A DNA stretch of 64,000 nucleotides from Rossellomorea aquimaris. Lineage in GTDB: Bacteria > Bacillota > Bacilli > Bacillales > Bacillaceae_B. Position numbers and translations under genes: made by a program. The stretch is from NCBI RefSeq assembly GCF_008180865.1, contig NZ_VTEX01000007.1, positions 266 through 64,265 on the forward strand, given 5' to 3'. Under the pieces are notes generated by a model. It searched no databases and was not told the origin of the DNA. It saw nothing but the letters and a program-made list of their open reading frames with translations. Below, in pieces: positions 45,001-54,229 of this stretch; the first letter of the stretch is position 1, and each line of letters starts with the position of its first letter.

Positions 45001-45726
45001 TTGGTAGAAATTCAGTTTCATGACAACTTGGTTCGAGGGGTGTTTCTCGAGCGCCTCAATCGATTTGTGCTCGAGTGTCAGCTTCCTTCAGGTTCAATCG
45101 AGAAAGTTCACTTACCTGACCCAGGCAGACTAAAAGAATTATTGGTGCGGGGGAACCCGATATGGCTTCAGGAATCAACCGACCCTAAAAGGAAAACAAA
45201 ATGGTCGGCCGTCATGACGTATGATGCTTCTAACGAAATATATGTGTCTTTGAATACCCAATATCCGAATCGGTTAGTGCTCGAAGCCTTACAGTTGGAA
45301 GTGCTGGAAGAGCTAAAAGACTGGCGGTTAGAAAAAGCGGAATATAAAGTAGGAAGCTCACGCTTTGACTTCTTGCTCACCCACAAACAAAAGGAACAAA
45401 AATTACTGCTTGAAGTAAAAAGTGTCACCATGGTAGTAGATGGAATAGGCAGGTTTCCTGATGCCGTCACGTCAAGAGGTGCAAGGCACATTGAAGAGCT
45501 TACACATCTGCAGTCGATAGGAAGCCATCAATCAGCAGTCCTATTTATTGCTCAGCGAACGGATTTGTGCGGAATCACATCCGCTCCTGAAATCGATCCC
45601 CATTTTGCCCGGGTCATGAAAGAAGCCGAAGATCAGGGTGTCCGATTTTTCGGAAGAAGCTGTATCGTGACGCCAGAGCGCATTTCCTTAAATGGACCTT
45701 TACCTGTATATACAAAAAAGGATTAA
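45001..45726 (+). CDS. sfsA: SfsA family DNA-binding/nuclease protein
   Basis: 241-residue SfsA, named in E. coli for a sugar-fermentation effect and since described as a nucleic-acid-binding or nuclease protein with a PD-(D/E)XK-like C-terminal core. Seen: FLERLNRFVLECQL, HLPDPGRLKELL, SRFDFLL, LEVKSVTMV (E-V-K nuclease-like site near 138), FPDAVTSRGARHIEEL and AVLFIAQRTD. TTG start with AAGGAG 9 nt upstream. Follows the 44203 gene; ends in a strong terminator. Confidence 0.92.
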   Translation: MVEIQFHDNLVRGVFLERLNRFVLECQLPSGSIEKVHLPDPGRLKELLVRGNPIWLQESTDPKRKTKWSAVMTYDASNEIYVSLNTQYPNRLVLEALQLEVLEELKDWRLEKAEYKVGSSRFDFLLTHKQKEQKLLLEVKSVTMVVDGIGRFPDAVTSRGARHIEELTHLQSIGSHQSAVLFIAQRTDLCGITSAPEIDPHFARVMKEAEDQGVRFFGRSCIVTPERISLNGPLPVYTKKD

Positions 45727-45766
45727 TCTCACATCCATTATAGCATGTGAAGATTAATCCTTTTTT
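45720..45766. terminator. Terminator between sfsA and the BsuPI-like gene
   Basis: GGATTAATC ... GATTAATCC with nested TCACAT/ATGTGA, then TTTTTT; convergent genes on both sides. Confidence 0.85.
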
Positions 45767-45769
45767 GAT

Positions 45770-46261
45770 CTACTGATCCACCTGCACTTTTGCTGTAGCT
45801 TTATAGTCCCGGTCTCCTTTAGCCGTTAACCAAACGGTCAATGTATAGGTACCGCTCCCGACATTGGGTAGAACAACTTTCTGGGAAAATTCTTCCCCCT
45901 GTTTAACGGTTATTTCCTGAATCGCCTGGGTATACATCTTATTTTTTGAGTCCTTATACACTACTTCGCCTTTATCGTTTCTAAGTTCAAAGTCAATGGT
46001 TTGTCCTGATGAAAAAACGAAGGTTTTCTCTTGCTCTGTTTGGTTCTTAATCGAATAGACATAGACAACCTGACCGCTTCCCTCTTGTTTCGTTAATGAA
46101 GGTTCCATTTCGCCTGCAACAATCCCTTTCTGTACAGAAATATCTTCACCAGCTCCTGAGTTTTTGTCCCCGTTGGACTGACTGCCTTTCTCCTCATCAG
46201 TCGTTCCGCAGCCTGCTATTCCTGCCATAAGTATTATAAATAATATGATCAATCGCTTCAT
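45770..46261 (-). CDS. BsuPI-like lipoprotein
   Basis: 163-residue exported lipoprotein: signal MKRLIILFIILMAGIAGC with lipidated Cys18, a charged linker, then the BsuPI-related proteinase-inhibitor domain (about 60-160; VVYVYSIKNQTEQEKTFVFS, IDFELRNDKGEVVY, LPNVGSGTYTLTVWLT). Intracellular BsuPI of B. subtilis inhibits the protease ISP-1; this membrane-anchored version probably has another client. AAGGAGGTGG precedes the ATG. Convergent with sfsA. Confidence 0.85.
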   Translation of the reverse strand: MKRLIILFIILMAGIAGCGTTDEEKGSQSNGDKNSGAGEDISVQKGIVAGEMEPSLTKQEGSGQVVYVYSIKNQTEQEKTFVFSSGQTIDFELRNDKGEVVYKDSKNKMYTQAIQEITVKQGEEFSQKVVLPNVGSGTYTLTVWLTAKGDRDYKATAKVQVDQ

Positions 46262-46475
46262 GCCAGATCCACCTCCTTACCGTATTAGACAGGGTTTATC
46301 CCAAAAGGTTACAAGTGTTCCCGAATATAAGCAAGAAGACACAGGAGGATGTGCTGAACTTGTTTCTTTCTTCCTCTACAAGGGCATAGATTTACATATG
46401 TAAGGCAGATTACTTTTTTAAATCAAGAGGTTCAGTACAATAGAATTATAGAAAAAGAACAGAGGAGCAAGGTGT

Positions 46476-47708
46476 ATGAAAAAATGGTTAGCTATTATTA
46501 GTGTTATTTCCTTACTATTAGTATCTGCTTGTGGTCCTTCAAATGCAACCGATAGCGGGGGACTTCCCGAAGAAGATTGGGAAACCATCACTTCAAAAGC
46601 AGAAGGAACGAAAGTGAATCTCTTCATGTGGGGCGGTGACGATGGGATTAACCGTTATATTGATGACGTAGTTGCTCCCATGCTGAAAGAAAAAAATAAT
46701 ATCGAGTTAAATCGAGTACCTTTGGACACACAGGAAATCCTGCAAAAGCTTCAAACGGAGAAACGGGCAGGGAAAGATAAGGGAACGATTGATATCGTCT
46801 GGATTAATGGAGAAAACTTTAAAAACGCAAAGGAAAATGATTTACTGGCAGGGCCTTTTACAGATAAGCTGCCAAACTTCACGAAATATTACGACACAGA
46901 AAGTCATGCGTTTCAATATGACTTCGGGACGGAAACAGAAGGATATGAAGCACCGTGGGGAAAAGTTCAATTTGTCTTCTTCTATAACAGTGAAAAAGTG
47001 AAAAATCCCCCCTCCAGCTACGATGAATTAAAAGCATTCATGAAAGAGCATCCGGGGAAATTCACCTATCCCAATCCGGCTGATTTCACCGGGAATGCAT
47101 TTCTTCGACATCTTCTTTATGCTAAATCTGACTCGGATTTAGCTCAGTCTTCATTCAACGAAGGAACAGCAGAGAAGATGGGGGAAGAGGTATGGAAAGA
47201 GCTGAATGAAATGAAGCCATTCTTGTGGCGAGAAGGAGAAACGTACCCCGCGACATTAACAGACCTTGATAAGCTATATAGCCAGGAAGAGGTTTGGATG
47301 ACGATGGGATACAACGAAGCAAGGGCAGAGCATCTGATCAAGGATGGAGTGTTCCCGGAAAACACAAAGTCATTTATTTTAAACGATGTTGGATCGATCG
47401 GGAATACTCATTTTCTGGCAATTCCATTTAATAGCCCCAACAAAGAGGGAGCGCTGGTGACCATTAATGAACTCCTCTCTCCTGAAGCTCAATATGAGAA
47501 AGTAAAGCCTGACTACTGGGGTGAGAGTTCACCAATTTCTTATGAAAAGCTGGATGAAAAATGGAGGGATAAATTTATGAGCGTCGATCGGGGGGGAAGT
47601 GTACTGGAGGCGTCTGTACTCGAAGAGACCTATAGGGGTGAACTGGATGCCAATTACGTGGAATGGTTAAAGGAGAACTGGATCCGTGAAGTGGCAGAGA
47701 GTCAATAA
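46476..47708 (+). CDS. ABC transporter substrate-binding lipoprotein, YnjB family
   Basis: 410 residues: lipoprotein signal with LVSAC (Cys19), then a solute-binding domain. NLFMWGGDDGINRYID, TIDIVWINGENFKNAK, DLLAGPFTDKLPNFTKYYD and YEAPWGKVQFVFFYNS line up with E. coli YnjB (COG4134) from memory. YnjB-family proteins have no proven ligand. AGAGGAG lies 8 nt before the ATG. First gene of a seven-gene run; its 3' end overlaps the permease gene by 23 nt. Confidence 0.9.
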   Translation: MKKWLAIISVISLLLVSACGPSNATDSGGLPEEDWETITSKAEGTKVNLFMWGGDDGINRYIDDVVAPMLKEKNNIELNRVPLDTQEILQKLQTEKRAGKDKGTIDIVWINGENFKNAKENDLLAGPFTDKLPNFTKYYDTESHAFQYDFGTETEGYEAPWGKVQFVFFYNSEKVKNPPSSYDELKAFMKEHPGKFTYPNPADFTGNAFLRHLLYAKSDSDLAQSSFNEGTAEKMGEEVWKELNEMKPFLWREGETYPATLTDLDKLYSQEEVWMTMGYNEARAEHLIKDGVFPENTKSFILNDVGSIGNTHFLAIPFNSPNKEGALVTINELLSPEAQYEKVKPDYWGESSPISYEKLDEKWRDKFMSVDRGGSVLEASVLEETYRGELDANYVEWLKENWIREVAESQ

Positions 47709-48543
47709 TACGTTTCTCCTCATTCCCGCCCTGCTCTTTTTCATCTTCATTCCTGGACTTGGGATCGTGCTTGCACTGCTGGAAAGCGTAAGGAGTGAAG
47801 GGAATATCACACTCGGGCACTACGTTGATTTATTCGAAGAGAAGCGTTTTATGACATCTTTTCTCTTCAGTTTGACTGTGACTTCCATTTCGACCATTCT
47901 ATCTCTTTGCATTGGACTCGGAATTGTGAAGTCATTCTCACCTTTACTAAAGGAAAATAAACATAAACTACTTGTATGGATTCCAATGCTGGTTCCCCAT
48001 TTTGTATGGGCTTATCTCGTCTATTTGCTCTTTAATCAAAGTGGTTTTTTCTCCAATATGTTCGGACTGGCCGGTTGGATCGACGACCGAAGTCAGTTCC
48101 CGACCCTGGTCCAGGATCGGAATGGGATCGGAATCATTCTAACGTATGTCTGGAAGGAGGTTCCCTTTGTTACCCTGATGCTGTTACCCGTTTACACGAC
48201 GCTCTCTAAAAGCTATAAAGAGATTGCTTCTTTACTGGGCGCGGGCTCTTATAAAGCGTTTTGGGTGGCAGAATGGCCATTTATCTTTCCCGTTCTGGTG
48301 GAAACCGGCGCGATCCTATTCGCATTCATTTTTTCAGCATTTGAAGTCCCCCAGCTTCTGGGAGTGACGTCACCGCAAATGCTTTCCATCCTTGCTTACG
48401 ATTGGTTTTACAGTGGCAGCTGGATTGACCGACCCTTGGCTTTCACGTCACTCGTGTTAGTCGGGCTTGGCATTGGAGTCGTGATGTGGCTCCTAATTTA
48501 CTTCACAAACAAGAAACGAATGCACATCACAAAAGGAATTTGA
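47686..48543 (+). CDS. ABC transporter permease, YnjC N-terminal-type
   Basis: 285-residue BPD_transp_1 permease with six helices and the EAA loop GAGSYKAFWVAEWPFIFPVLVE near residue 185. GTG start 11 nt after AAGGAG, inside the end of the substrate-binding-protein gene. E. coli YnjC is a single protein with two permease halves; here the halves are separate genes, this being the first. Confidence 0.88.
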   Translation: MKWQRVNNTFLLIPALLFFIFIPGLGIVLALLESVRSEGNITLGHYVDLFEEKRFMTSFLFSLTVTSISTILSLCIGLGIVKSFSPLLKENKHKLLVWIPMLVPHFVWAYLVYLLFNQSGFFSNMFGLAGWIDDRSQFPTLVQDRNGIGIILTYVWKEVPFVTLMLLPVYTTLSKSYKEIASLLGAGSYKAFWVAEWPFIFPVLVETGAILFAFIFSAFEVPQLLGVTSPQMLSILAYDWFYSGSWIDRPLAFTSLVLVGLGIGVVMWLLIYFTNKKRMHITKGI

Positions 48544-48559
48544 AATTAGAGGTGTTCAC

Positions 48560-49357
48560 TTGAGAAAAAAGTTATTTTACATCATATCATTTCTTCTTTT
48601 TGTGTTTCCCCTCTTATTTTTAGTTTATAAAAGCTTTTTCGGTGTTTGGAGATGGGGGAATCCAGTTCCTGTTGAACCAAATTTAAGGGCGTGGCAGGTG
48701 TTAATAAATGAGGGGGAATTCGTGAATTCGATTGGTGCCTCTATCTGGATTGCCATTGTTGTACTGGCGATAAATCTTTTGATTGGCGTTACTTCGGGAA
48801 GAGTGTTTTCATTATCGTCGTTCAGAGGGAAATCAATCGTTGAAGCACTTCTTATGTTACCGCTATTCCTACCCGTATTGGTGGTGGCAATCGGGCTTCA
48901 TATAACGTTCATTCGGTATGGACTTGCTGATCACTGGACAGGAGTGGCTCTCGTTCACTTAGTACCCACCATTCCGTATAGTATCAAAATGTTCAAAGCA
49001 GGCTATGAGAGGATCGGTACGAAATTAATCGAGCAATCAGCCATGCTTGGAGGCAGAGCTTTTCAACGTTTTTACCATATTGAACTGCCCTTGCTTCTTC
49101 CAAGCATTCGAAGTGTTTTATTCCTGACGATTGTGATCAGCCTGAGCCAGTATGTCCTTACAGCGATTATAGGGGGAGGGAATGTCGTGACGCTCTCGAT
49201 GGTCTATTATCCTTTTACCGATACGGCAGATGAAGCGGTGATGGCGGCCTTCTCCATCGTGTTCGCCCTCATTCCCATCATACTGTACATCATTCTAGAA
49301 GGGTGTTTGAAATTCTCACTCCCTTATCAACATCCAAGAGGGAGGAAGAACCTTTGA
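48560..49357 (+). CDS. ABC transporter permease, YnjC C-terminal-type
   Basis: 265-residue second permease with six helices and EAA loop SAMLGGRAFQRFYHIELPLLLPS near residue 160. TTG start after AGAGGTG. Its stop overlaps the TTG start of the ATPase gene by 4 nt, so the two are translationally coupled. Confidence 0.88.
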   Translation: MRKKLFYIISFLLFVFPLLFLVYKSFFGVWRWGNPVPVEPNLRAWQVLINEGEFVNSIGASIWIAIVVLAINLLIGVTSGRVFSLSSFRGKSIVEALLMLPLFLPVLVVAIGLHITFIRYGLADHWTGVALVHLVPTIPYSIKMFKAGYERIGTKLIEQSAMLGGRAFQRFYHIELPLLLPSIRSVLFLTIVISLSQYVLTAIIGGGNVVTLSMVYYPFTDTADEAVMAAFSIVFALIPIILYIILEGCLKFSLPYQHPRGRKNL

Positions 49358-50322
49358 GTTCATTCATAGAAATTAATCAGTTAACCAAATCGTTTAAAGA
49401 TAAAGAGATTTTAACCAACGTTACGTTCTCGTTAAAAAAAGGCGAAATTCTCACATTGGTTGGAGCATCCGGGTCTGGTAAATCAACATTCCTTCGCATT
49501 CTCTCCGGGTTAGAGTCTGCGACAGAAGGGAATACGTATATTGATGGGAAAGATATCTCCTCTTTAAAGCCTCAAAAACGCCCCATTGGGATGGTCTTTC
49601 AACAGCCATTATTATTCCCTCATATGAATGTCCTGGAAAATGTCATGTACGGGTTGGAAATGAAAGAACGTAACAAAGGGAAAAACAAGAAAAAAGCCAT
49701 GAACTATATTGAACGAGTAGGCCTCGGAGAAGTGATGCATCATTATCCTTCTGAGCTTTCCGGTGGTCAGCAGCAACGGGTATCCCTGATACGATCTTTG
49801 ATTTTGAAGCCGAAGCTCTTACTTTTAGACGAACCTTTCAGCAGTCTGGATTTGCAGCTAAGGAAGGAACTGAGGCAATGGGTATGGCAGATTTTTAAAG
49901 AAGAAGAAACAACCGTCATATTCGTCACGCATGATCGCGATGAAGCGTATGAACTTGGAGATCGAGTGGCTGTTTTACAGAGTGGCAAATTCTTGCAAAT
50001 AGGAACACCGGAGGATATCTATTATCGGCCACACACTCCATTTGTGGCATCTTTCATGAGTGACGGACTCATCCTGAATCAGAAACAATTCATTCACGCA
50101 TCCCACATAAAGGTAGGCCCCACCTTTGCTGATGCTTCCTGGCCAAGATGGAAAGGAACTGTGCTACAAAAGTTATTTGTAGCAGGGACCAACCTCTATG
50201 AAGTATGGGTGGATGAACTGGAGCAAAAGCTAAACCTACCCATTGAACCAGAGACTTCTACTGAAGACATCTGGCTTTATGCAGAGGAAGAGAGCATCCA
50301 AACGTTTCAGAAAGAGGAATAG
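49354..50322 (+). CDS. ABC transporter ATP-binding protein, YnjD-like
   Basis: 322 residues. Walker A GASGSGKST near 38, Q-loop QQPLLFPHMNVLEN near 84, signature LSGGQQQRVSLIRS near 137, Walker B LLLLDEPFSSLD near 156 and switch His in FVTHDRDEA near 192, then a TOBE-like C-terminal extension (about 240-322). TTG 49354 lies 8 nt after GGGAGG; a longer in-frame start at 49303 lies inside the permease gene. Energises the two permeases just upstream. Confidence 0.92.
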   Translation: MSSFIEINQLTKSFKDKEILTNVTFSLKKGEILTLVGASGSGKSTFLRILSGLESATEGNTYIDGKDISSLKPQKRPIGMVFQQPLLFPHMNVLENVMYGLEMKERNKGKNKKKAMNYIERVGLGEVMHHYPSELSGGQQQRVSLIRSLILKPKLLLLDEPFSSLDLQLRKELRQWVWQIFKEEETTVIFVTHDRDEAYELGDRVAVLQSGKFLQIGTPEDIYYRPHTPFVASFMSDGLILNQKQFIHASHIKVGPTFADASWPRWKGTVLQKLFVAGTNLYEVWVDELEQKLNLPIEPETSTEDIWLYAEEESIQTFQKEE

Positions 50323-50334
50323 GAGGGAAGAAGA

Positions 50335-50994
50335 ATGAAGAAGAAGGAAATCGGTAAGATCCTGTTGTTCATTACCATATTACTGCTCCTCATGTGGCTG
50401 AGCCGGAATTTCTTTAACGTAAAGCCACATGACATCAGAGATTGGATAGTGTCCTTCGGTATTTGGGCTCCTATTGTTTTTATTGTCGTCTATACGATTC
50501 GCCCGCTGATTCTTTTTCCAGCTTCCATCCTTTCATTGGCTGCAGGTCTTGCTTTCGGTGCATTTGAAGGCTTCATCTACATTTTGATCGGAGCTTTAGG
50601 TGGTGCAACGGTAGCCTATTATACTGCGAGCTTCCTTGGTGCGAAACTATTGAAAAGACCATCTCCACGTATGATTAAGATCCGCGAGAAGATGGAGGAG
50701 AACGGTTTTGTTTATGTATTACTATTACGGCTCGTTCCGTTTTTAAACTTCGATCTCATCAGTTACCTTGCCGGCATGGGGAAAGTGAGATACGTCCCAT
50801 TCATTTTCGCTACAGCCATCGGGATTTTACCGGGTACGTTTGGGTATGTATTTCTGGGGTCAAGCTTGGTAGGAGAAGATCGAACGAATTTATATATCGC
50901 TATCGGCTTTTTCTTGATGATGATCATCGTGCCTTTAATCTTTAAGGAAAAAATGAAAGGCTGGCTGGGATTATCGAGTAAAGATGACAAGTAA
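50335..50994 (+). CDS. TVP38/TMEM64 family membrane protein
   Basis: 219-residue VTT-domain (DedA superfamily) protein with about six helices: RPLILFPASILSLAAGLAFG near 58, GALGGATVAYYTASFLGAKLL near 84 and LLRLVPFLNFDLISYLAGMGKV near 124. Relatives move or scramble lipids. AGGAGGGAAG precedes the ATG, 12 nt after the ATPase stop, so it belongs to the ynj-like operon. Family members fused to an FAD disulfide reductase are known; here the reductase is encoded two genes downstream. Confidence 0.88.
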   Translation: MKKKEIGKILLFITILLLLMWLSRNFFNVKPHDIRDWIVSFGIWAPIVFIVVYTIRPLILFPASILSLAAGLAFGAFEGFIYILIGALGGATVAYYTASFLGAKLLKRPSPRMIKIREKMEENGFVYVLLLRLVPFLNFDLISYLAGMGKVRYVPFIFATAIGILPGTFGYVFLGSSLVGEDRTNLYIAIGFFLMMIIVPLIFKEKMKGWLGLSSKDDK

Positions 50995-51008
50995 AGGATG
51001 GGGAACAC

Positions 51009-51590
51009 ATGTTAGATACGCATGCCCGTAAGTGGGTGCAGCCAAGCATAGAGGGAACAGCACGTTTGCTTTTAAAAAGGGGATTATCAGCCAATCAAGT
51101 AACGTTGATTGCATTTATAGTAGGCTCAGCTACGGGTCTGGTTTATTATTTTGGATTCCCGATCTTAGCCGTCCTCTTATTATGGTCATCCGGCTTTTTG
51201 GACGCAGTCGATGGTACCATGGCCCGATCAACGAAGCCCTCCCCCTTTGGAACCGTCATGGATGTCACTTTTGATCGAATCGTCGAGATCAGTGTCATTC
51301 TGGGTGTTGCTTTCATACACCCTGAGATTATGTGGGCGCTTCTTTTACTGAGTGTATCCATCATTATTTCCATGACCATTTTCCTGACAGTCGGAGCCGT
51401 ATCAGAGAAACAGGGAATGAAATCCTTTTATTATCAGGCAGGACTTGCTGAAAGGACGGAAGGATTCATTCTGTTCAGTGTCATGATGCTATTTCCGTCC
51501 ATCGTCCTGTGGACCACCTTATTGTTTTTTGCAGTGGAATTGTACACGGGCTTACAACGATTTTTAGAAGCGAAACGATTACTTTCATAA
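51009..51590 (+). CDS. CDP-alcohol phosphatidyltransferase family protein (YnjF-like)
   Basis: 193-residue integral membrane enzyme with the family motif D-x2-D-G-x2-A-R-x8-G-x3-D-x3-D: DAVDGTMARSTKPSPFGTVMDVTFDR near residue 65. Members join CDP-diacylglycerol and an alcohol, or a related reaction, in lipid synthesis. Six helices predicted. E. coli YnjF in the ynj operon belongs to the same family, which supports the operon comparison. AAAGGATGGGG precedes the ATG. Alcohol substrate unknown. Confidence 0.9.
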   Translation: MLDTHARKWVQPSIEGTARLLLKRGLSANQVTLIAFIVGSATGLVYYFGFPILAVLLLWSSGFLDAVDGTMARSTKPSPFGTVMDVTFDRIVEISVILGVAFIHPEIMWALLLLSVSIIISMTIFLTVGAVSEKQGMKSFYYQAGLAERTEGFILFSVMMLFPSIVLWTTLLFFAVELYTGLQRFLEAKRLLS

Positions 51591-51602
51591 GGAGAGATCA
51601 AG

Positions 51603-53027
51603 ATGGATCAATACGATTTGATAGTAATAGGGGGAGGGGCAGGTGGACTCACCGTCGCATCGGGAGCCGCGTCTCTTGGAGCAAAGGTTGCCCTCATCGA
51701 AAAGAGCGGTCTTCTCGGCGGAGACTGCCTGCACTTTGGGTGCGTTCCATCCAAGGCATTCATCCAATCTGCGAGAGAAGTGGCTGTGATCCGGGCGAGC
51801 AATGATTATGGTTTCGATACAAAGGGTTCAGTCGATATGAAAAAGGTAAGGGAGAGGGTCAAAGAAGCCATTGCCCATATTCAACAACATGACGATCCCG
51901 ATCGATTCCTGCAATTAGGGGTCGATATTTACTTCGGTGGAGCAGAGTTTCTTGATCCTCACACGATTTTAGTGGAAAAAGAGGACCGGATATCCGGGAA
52001 GAGAATAGTCGTTGCAACGGGGTCAAGTCCGCTCATTCCTGGAATCCAAGGCTTGGAAGACGTTGAGTATCATACGAACGAAACGGTATTTGAAGTAGAT
52101 GAGCTGCCCCGCCGAGTCGTTTTTATCGGAGGAGGTCCGATTGGTTTAGAGCTGGCACAAGCATTCTCTCATTTGGGATCAAAAGCCGTTGTCCTTGAGA
52201 AGCACGATGAGATACTGGTGAAGGAAGATGAGGAAATCCGTGAAGCAGCAACGGGTATATTGGAAAAGGATATTCAGTTTGTTTATGGAGCGGACATTAA
52301 AAGTGTTTCGGAGCGGGATGGACAGAAAGTGGTTCAATATGTGAAAGACGGCGTAGAGCAATCTGTGGATGGAGACTTATTATTCCTGGCAACGGGCCGG
52401 AAACCTGGGACAGAATCTTTGAATTTGACCGCTGCGGGAGTCGAGGTAGACGATCGTGGCTTCATCAAAGTGAATGACGAACTGAGAACGAACCATTCCC
52501 ATATCTTCGCCATCGGTGATGTCAACGGTCAATATCCATTCACCCATGGGGCGGGAATGGAAGGGAAGCTTGTCGTCCAAAATGCCGTATTCGGTTTGAA
52601 ACGCAAAGTTTCCTACAACAAACTGCCGTGGACAACCTATACCACACCTGAGATCTTTCATATCGGGCTAACCGAGGAAGAGGCTGTGGAACAAGGATTA
52701 GAGTACAAAGTTTATAAAAAAACATTAGACGAAGTCGATCGGTTCGTAGCAGACCGCAACAAAGATGGCCTAGTCAAAATCATCACAGACGGAAGCGGGA
52801 AAATCCTCGGTGCCCACGCAGTCGGTTCCGGCGCAGGAGACTGGATGCAGCCCGTTGTGTTCGCCATGGAAAAAGGAAGCAAAATCGGCGCACTGTCCAA
52901 TATGGTTTATCCATACCCGAATCACGCTGCAGCCGTGCAGCAGGTAGCGGATTTGTATTGGAGAGAGAAGCTGTTCGATGGTGTGCTGCCTGTGATTAGT
53001 AAGAAGTTTGTAGAAATTTTTAGATAA
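51603..53027 (+). CDS. FAD pyridine nucleotide-disulfide oxidoreductase (mercuric reductase/LPD-like)
   Basis: 474-residue flavoenzyme: FAD site VIGGGAGGLTVASGAA near residue 9, redox disulfide GGDCLHFGCVPSKA near 39 (both cysteines present), NAD(P)-binding FIGGGPIGLELAQAF near 172, FAD-binding FAIGDVNG near 303 and a C-terminal dimer domain with HAVGSGAGDW and YPYPNHAAAVQQ (catalytic His-type loop). It lacks the merA HMA domain and C-terminal cysteines, and no lipoyl-complex genes are near, so neither a mercury nor a lipoamide role is supported. Last gene of the operon, 12 nt after the phosphatidyltransferase. Confidence 0.9.
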   Translation: MDQYDLIVIGGGAGGLTVASGAASLGAKVALIEKSGLLGGDCLHFGCVPSKAFIQSAREVAVIRASNDYGFDTKGSVDMKKVRERVKEAIAHIQQHDDPDRFLQLGVDIYFGGAEFLDPHTILVEKEDRISGKRIVVATGSSPLIPGIQGLEDVEYHTNETVFEVDELPRRVVFIGGGPIGLELAQAFSHLGSKAVVLEKHDEILVKEDEEIREAATGILEKDIQFVYGADIKSVSERDGQKVVQYVKDGVEQSVDGDLLFLATGRKPGTESLNLTAAGVEVDDRGFIKVNDELRTNHSHIFAIGDVNGQYPFTHGAGMEGKLVVQNAVFGLKRKVSYNKLPWTTYTTPEIFHIGLTEEEAVEQGLEYKVYKKTLDEVDRFVADRNKDGLVKIITDGSGKILGAHAVGSGAGDWMQPVVFAMEKGSKIGALSNMVYPYPNHAAAVQQVADLYWREKLFDGVLPVISKKFVEIFR

Positions 53028-53040
53028 GGGATATTGGAGG

Positions 53041-53072
53041 CGCAACTGCTGGGAGGCGGTTGCGTTTTTTTT
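53041..53072 (+). terminator. Terminator of the ynj-like operon
   Basis: Stem CGCAACTGC / GCGGTTGCG, 6-nt loop, then TTTTTTTT. Confidence 0.88.
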
Positions 53073-53128
53073 ATGGAGATGTGTACGGACCTTGGCTCAA
53101 CGAATATCGAACAACAAAACCTATCATC

Positions 53129-54217
53129 TCACCCACCATACCGCCTCACAAACCGTACATCAATCCAATTCTTAAACCGCCATGCCCAGCCGCTGACCAA
53201 TGAAAACGATCCGTACGTTAAATAGCCTTGCTTATTCCCTATCGACATAATCGCAAGATAGCGTTTTTGAGGCTCAAAGGGAATGATTTTGTCATTCACC
53301 GCAGCTCCGTTCAGGTTCTTCCACAGGACAGGTCCTTGGCGTACCGCTGTCACCCCATTTTTCGGAGTATCCGGAAAGTCTTTTAATGTGGCGCAGTCGC
53401 CCGTTCCAAATATGTTCGGGTATTCGACGGATTGAAGAAAGCTGTTCACCATTAGAAAGCCTTTTTCATCTGTGGGTAAAATGCTGCTCCCAAACAGTGG
53501 CGGCGCTTTTGGCCCTCCAAAGAAGATGACTTCATCGTAGTCGATACTTGTTCCGCCATCTGTAAACACGTGAGTTTCATCTACTTTTTTGACACGGCCC
53601 TGATATAGCTCAACCCCTTTTGAAAGAGTAACCCCGGTTATTTTCCTTGAAGAATAGGGACCGGCTTTTTCTAAAATGGGGGAGGAATGAACAACCGTTA
53701 CCAAATGATCCTTAAAGCCGTTGTCTATCTTCCATGCCTTCAATGACAATGCCATTTCAATACTTGCCGCCCCGCCCCCGATAAAGACGGTTTTCCTGCT
53801 GTTATGCAACTTTTCTATTTGCTCAGGGAAACGATAGTTTGGTTTGATTGGTAGATTGTGTTCATGTAAGCCCTGGATTTCCAATGAGTCATTACGGGAT
53901 CCAATGTCAAAGGAAACAAAGTCGTAGGTGAAGATGTCCCCTTTGTCAGTCAGGAGATGCTGCTGATCAGGGTCGATCGATAGAACGGTCCTCTCGACGA
54001 ATTCAAACCCAGCCTCTGCACACAACCTCTCTAAATCGATTCGCGTTTCCTCCAATGAGTAGATTCCTTCCGTGTAACCTGAGAACATTCCTGAATAATA
54101 TTGATAACGTGATGGGGAGATGAGGGCCCACTTCACATTATCATCCTGATTTTCTGTCCGTTTTTTTAAACAATGCAGGTGACTGTGTCCGCCACCGACT
54201 AAGATGATTGTTTTCAT
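53129..54217 (-). CDS. FAD-dependent oxidoreductase, SelD-associated NADH-dehydrogenase-like
   Basis: 362-residue NDH-2-type flavoprotein: VGGGHSHLHCLKK at the N terminus (FAD site in the GGGH-HxH form seen in the SelD-fused pyridine nucleotide reductases), FIGGGAASIEMALSL near 150 and GTGDCATLKDFPDTPKNGVTAVRQG near 286. No redox cysteine pair. C-terminal end SGWAWRFKNWIDVRFVRRYGG could be membrane-peripheral. AAAGGAG lies 8 nt before the ATG. 13 nt downstream of the GNAT gene, so one operon; convergent with the ynj-like operon. The electron acceptor is unknown. Confidence 0.86.
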   Translation of the reverse strand: MKTIILVGGGHSHLHCLKKRTENQDDNVKWALISPSRYQYYSGMFSGYTEGIYSLEETRIDLERLCAEAGFEFVERTVLSIDPDQQHLLTDKGDIFTYDFVSFDIGSRNDSLEIQGLHEHNLPIKPNYRFPEQIEKLHNSRKTVFIGGGAASIEMALSLKAWKIDNGFKDHLVTVVHSSPILEKAGPYSSRKITGVTLSKGVELYQGRVKKVDETHVFTDGGTSIDYDEVIFFGGPKAPPLFGSSILPTDEKGFLMVNSFLQSVEYPNIFGTGDCATLKDFPDTPKNGVTAVRQGPVLWKNLNGAAVNDKIIPFEPQKRYLAIMSIGNKQGYLTYGSFSLVSGWAWRFKNWIDVRFVRRYGG

Positions 54218-54229
54218 TATGAATCTCCT

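Noticed and set aside
51603-53027. Mercuric reductase (merA)
   Set aside because: Lacks the N-terminal heavy-metal domain and C-terminal vicinal cysteines of MerA, and no merR or other mer gene is near; kept as a general disulfide oxidoreductase.
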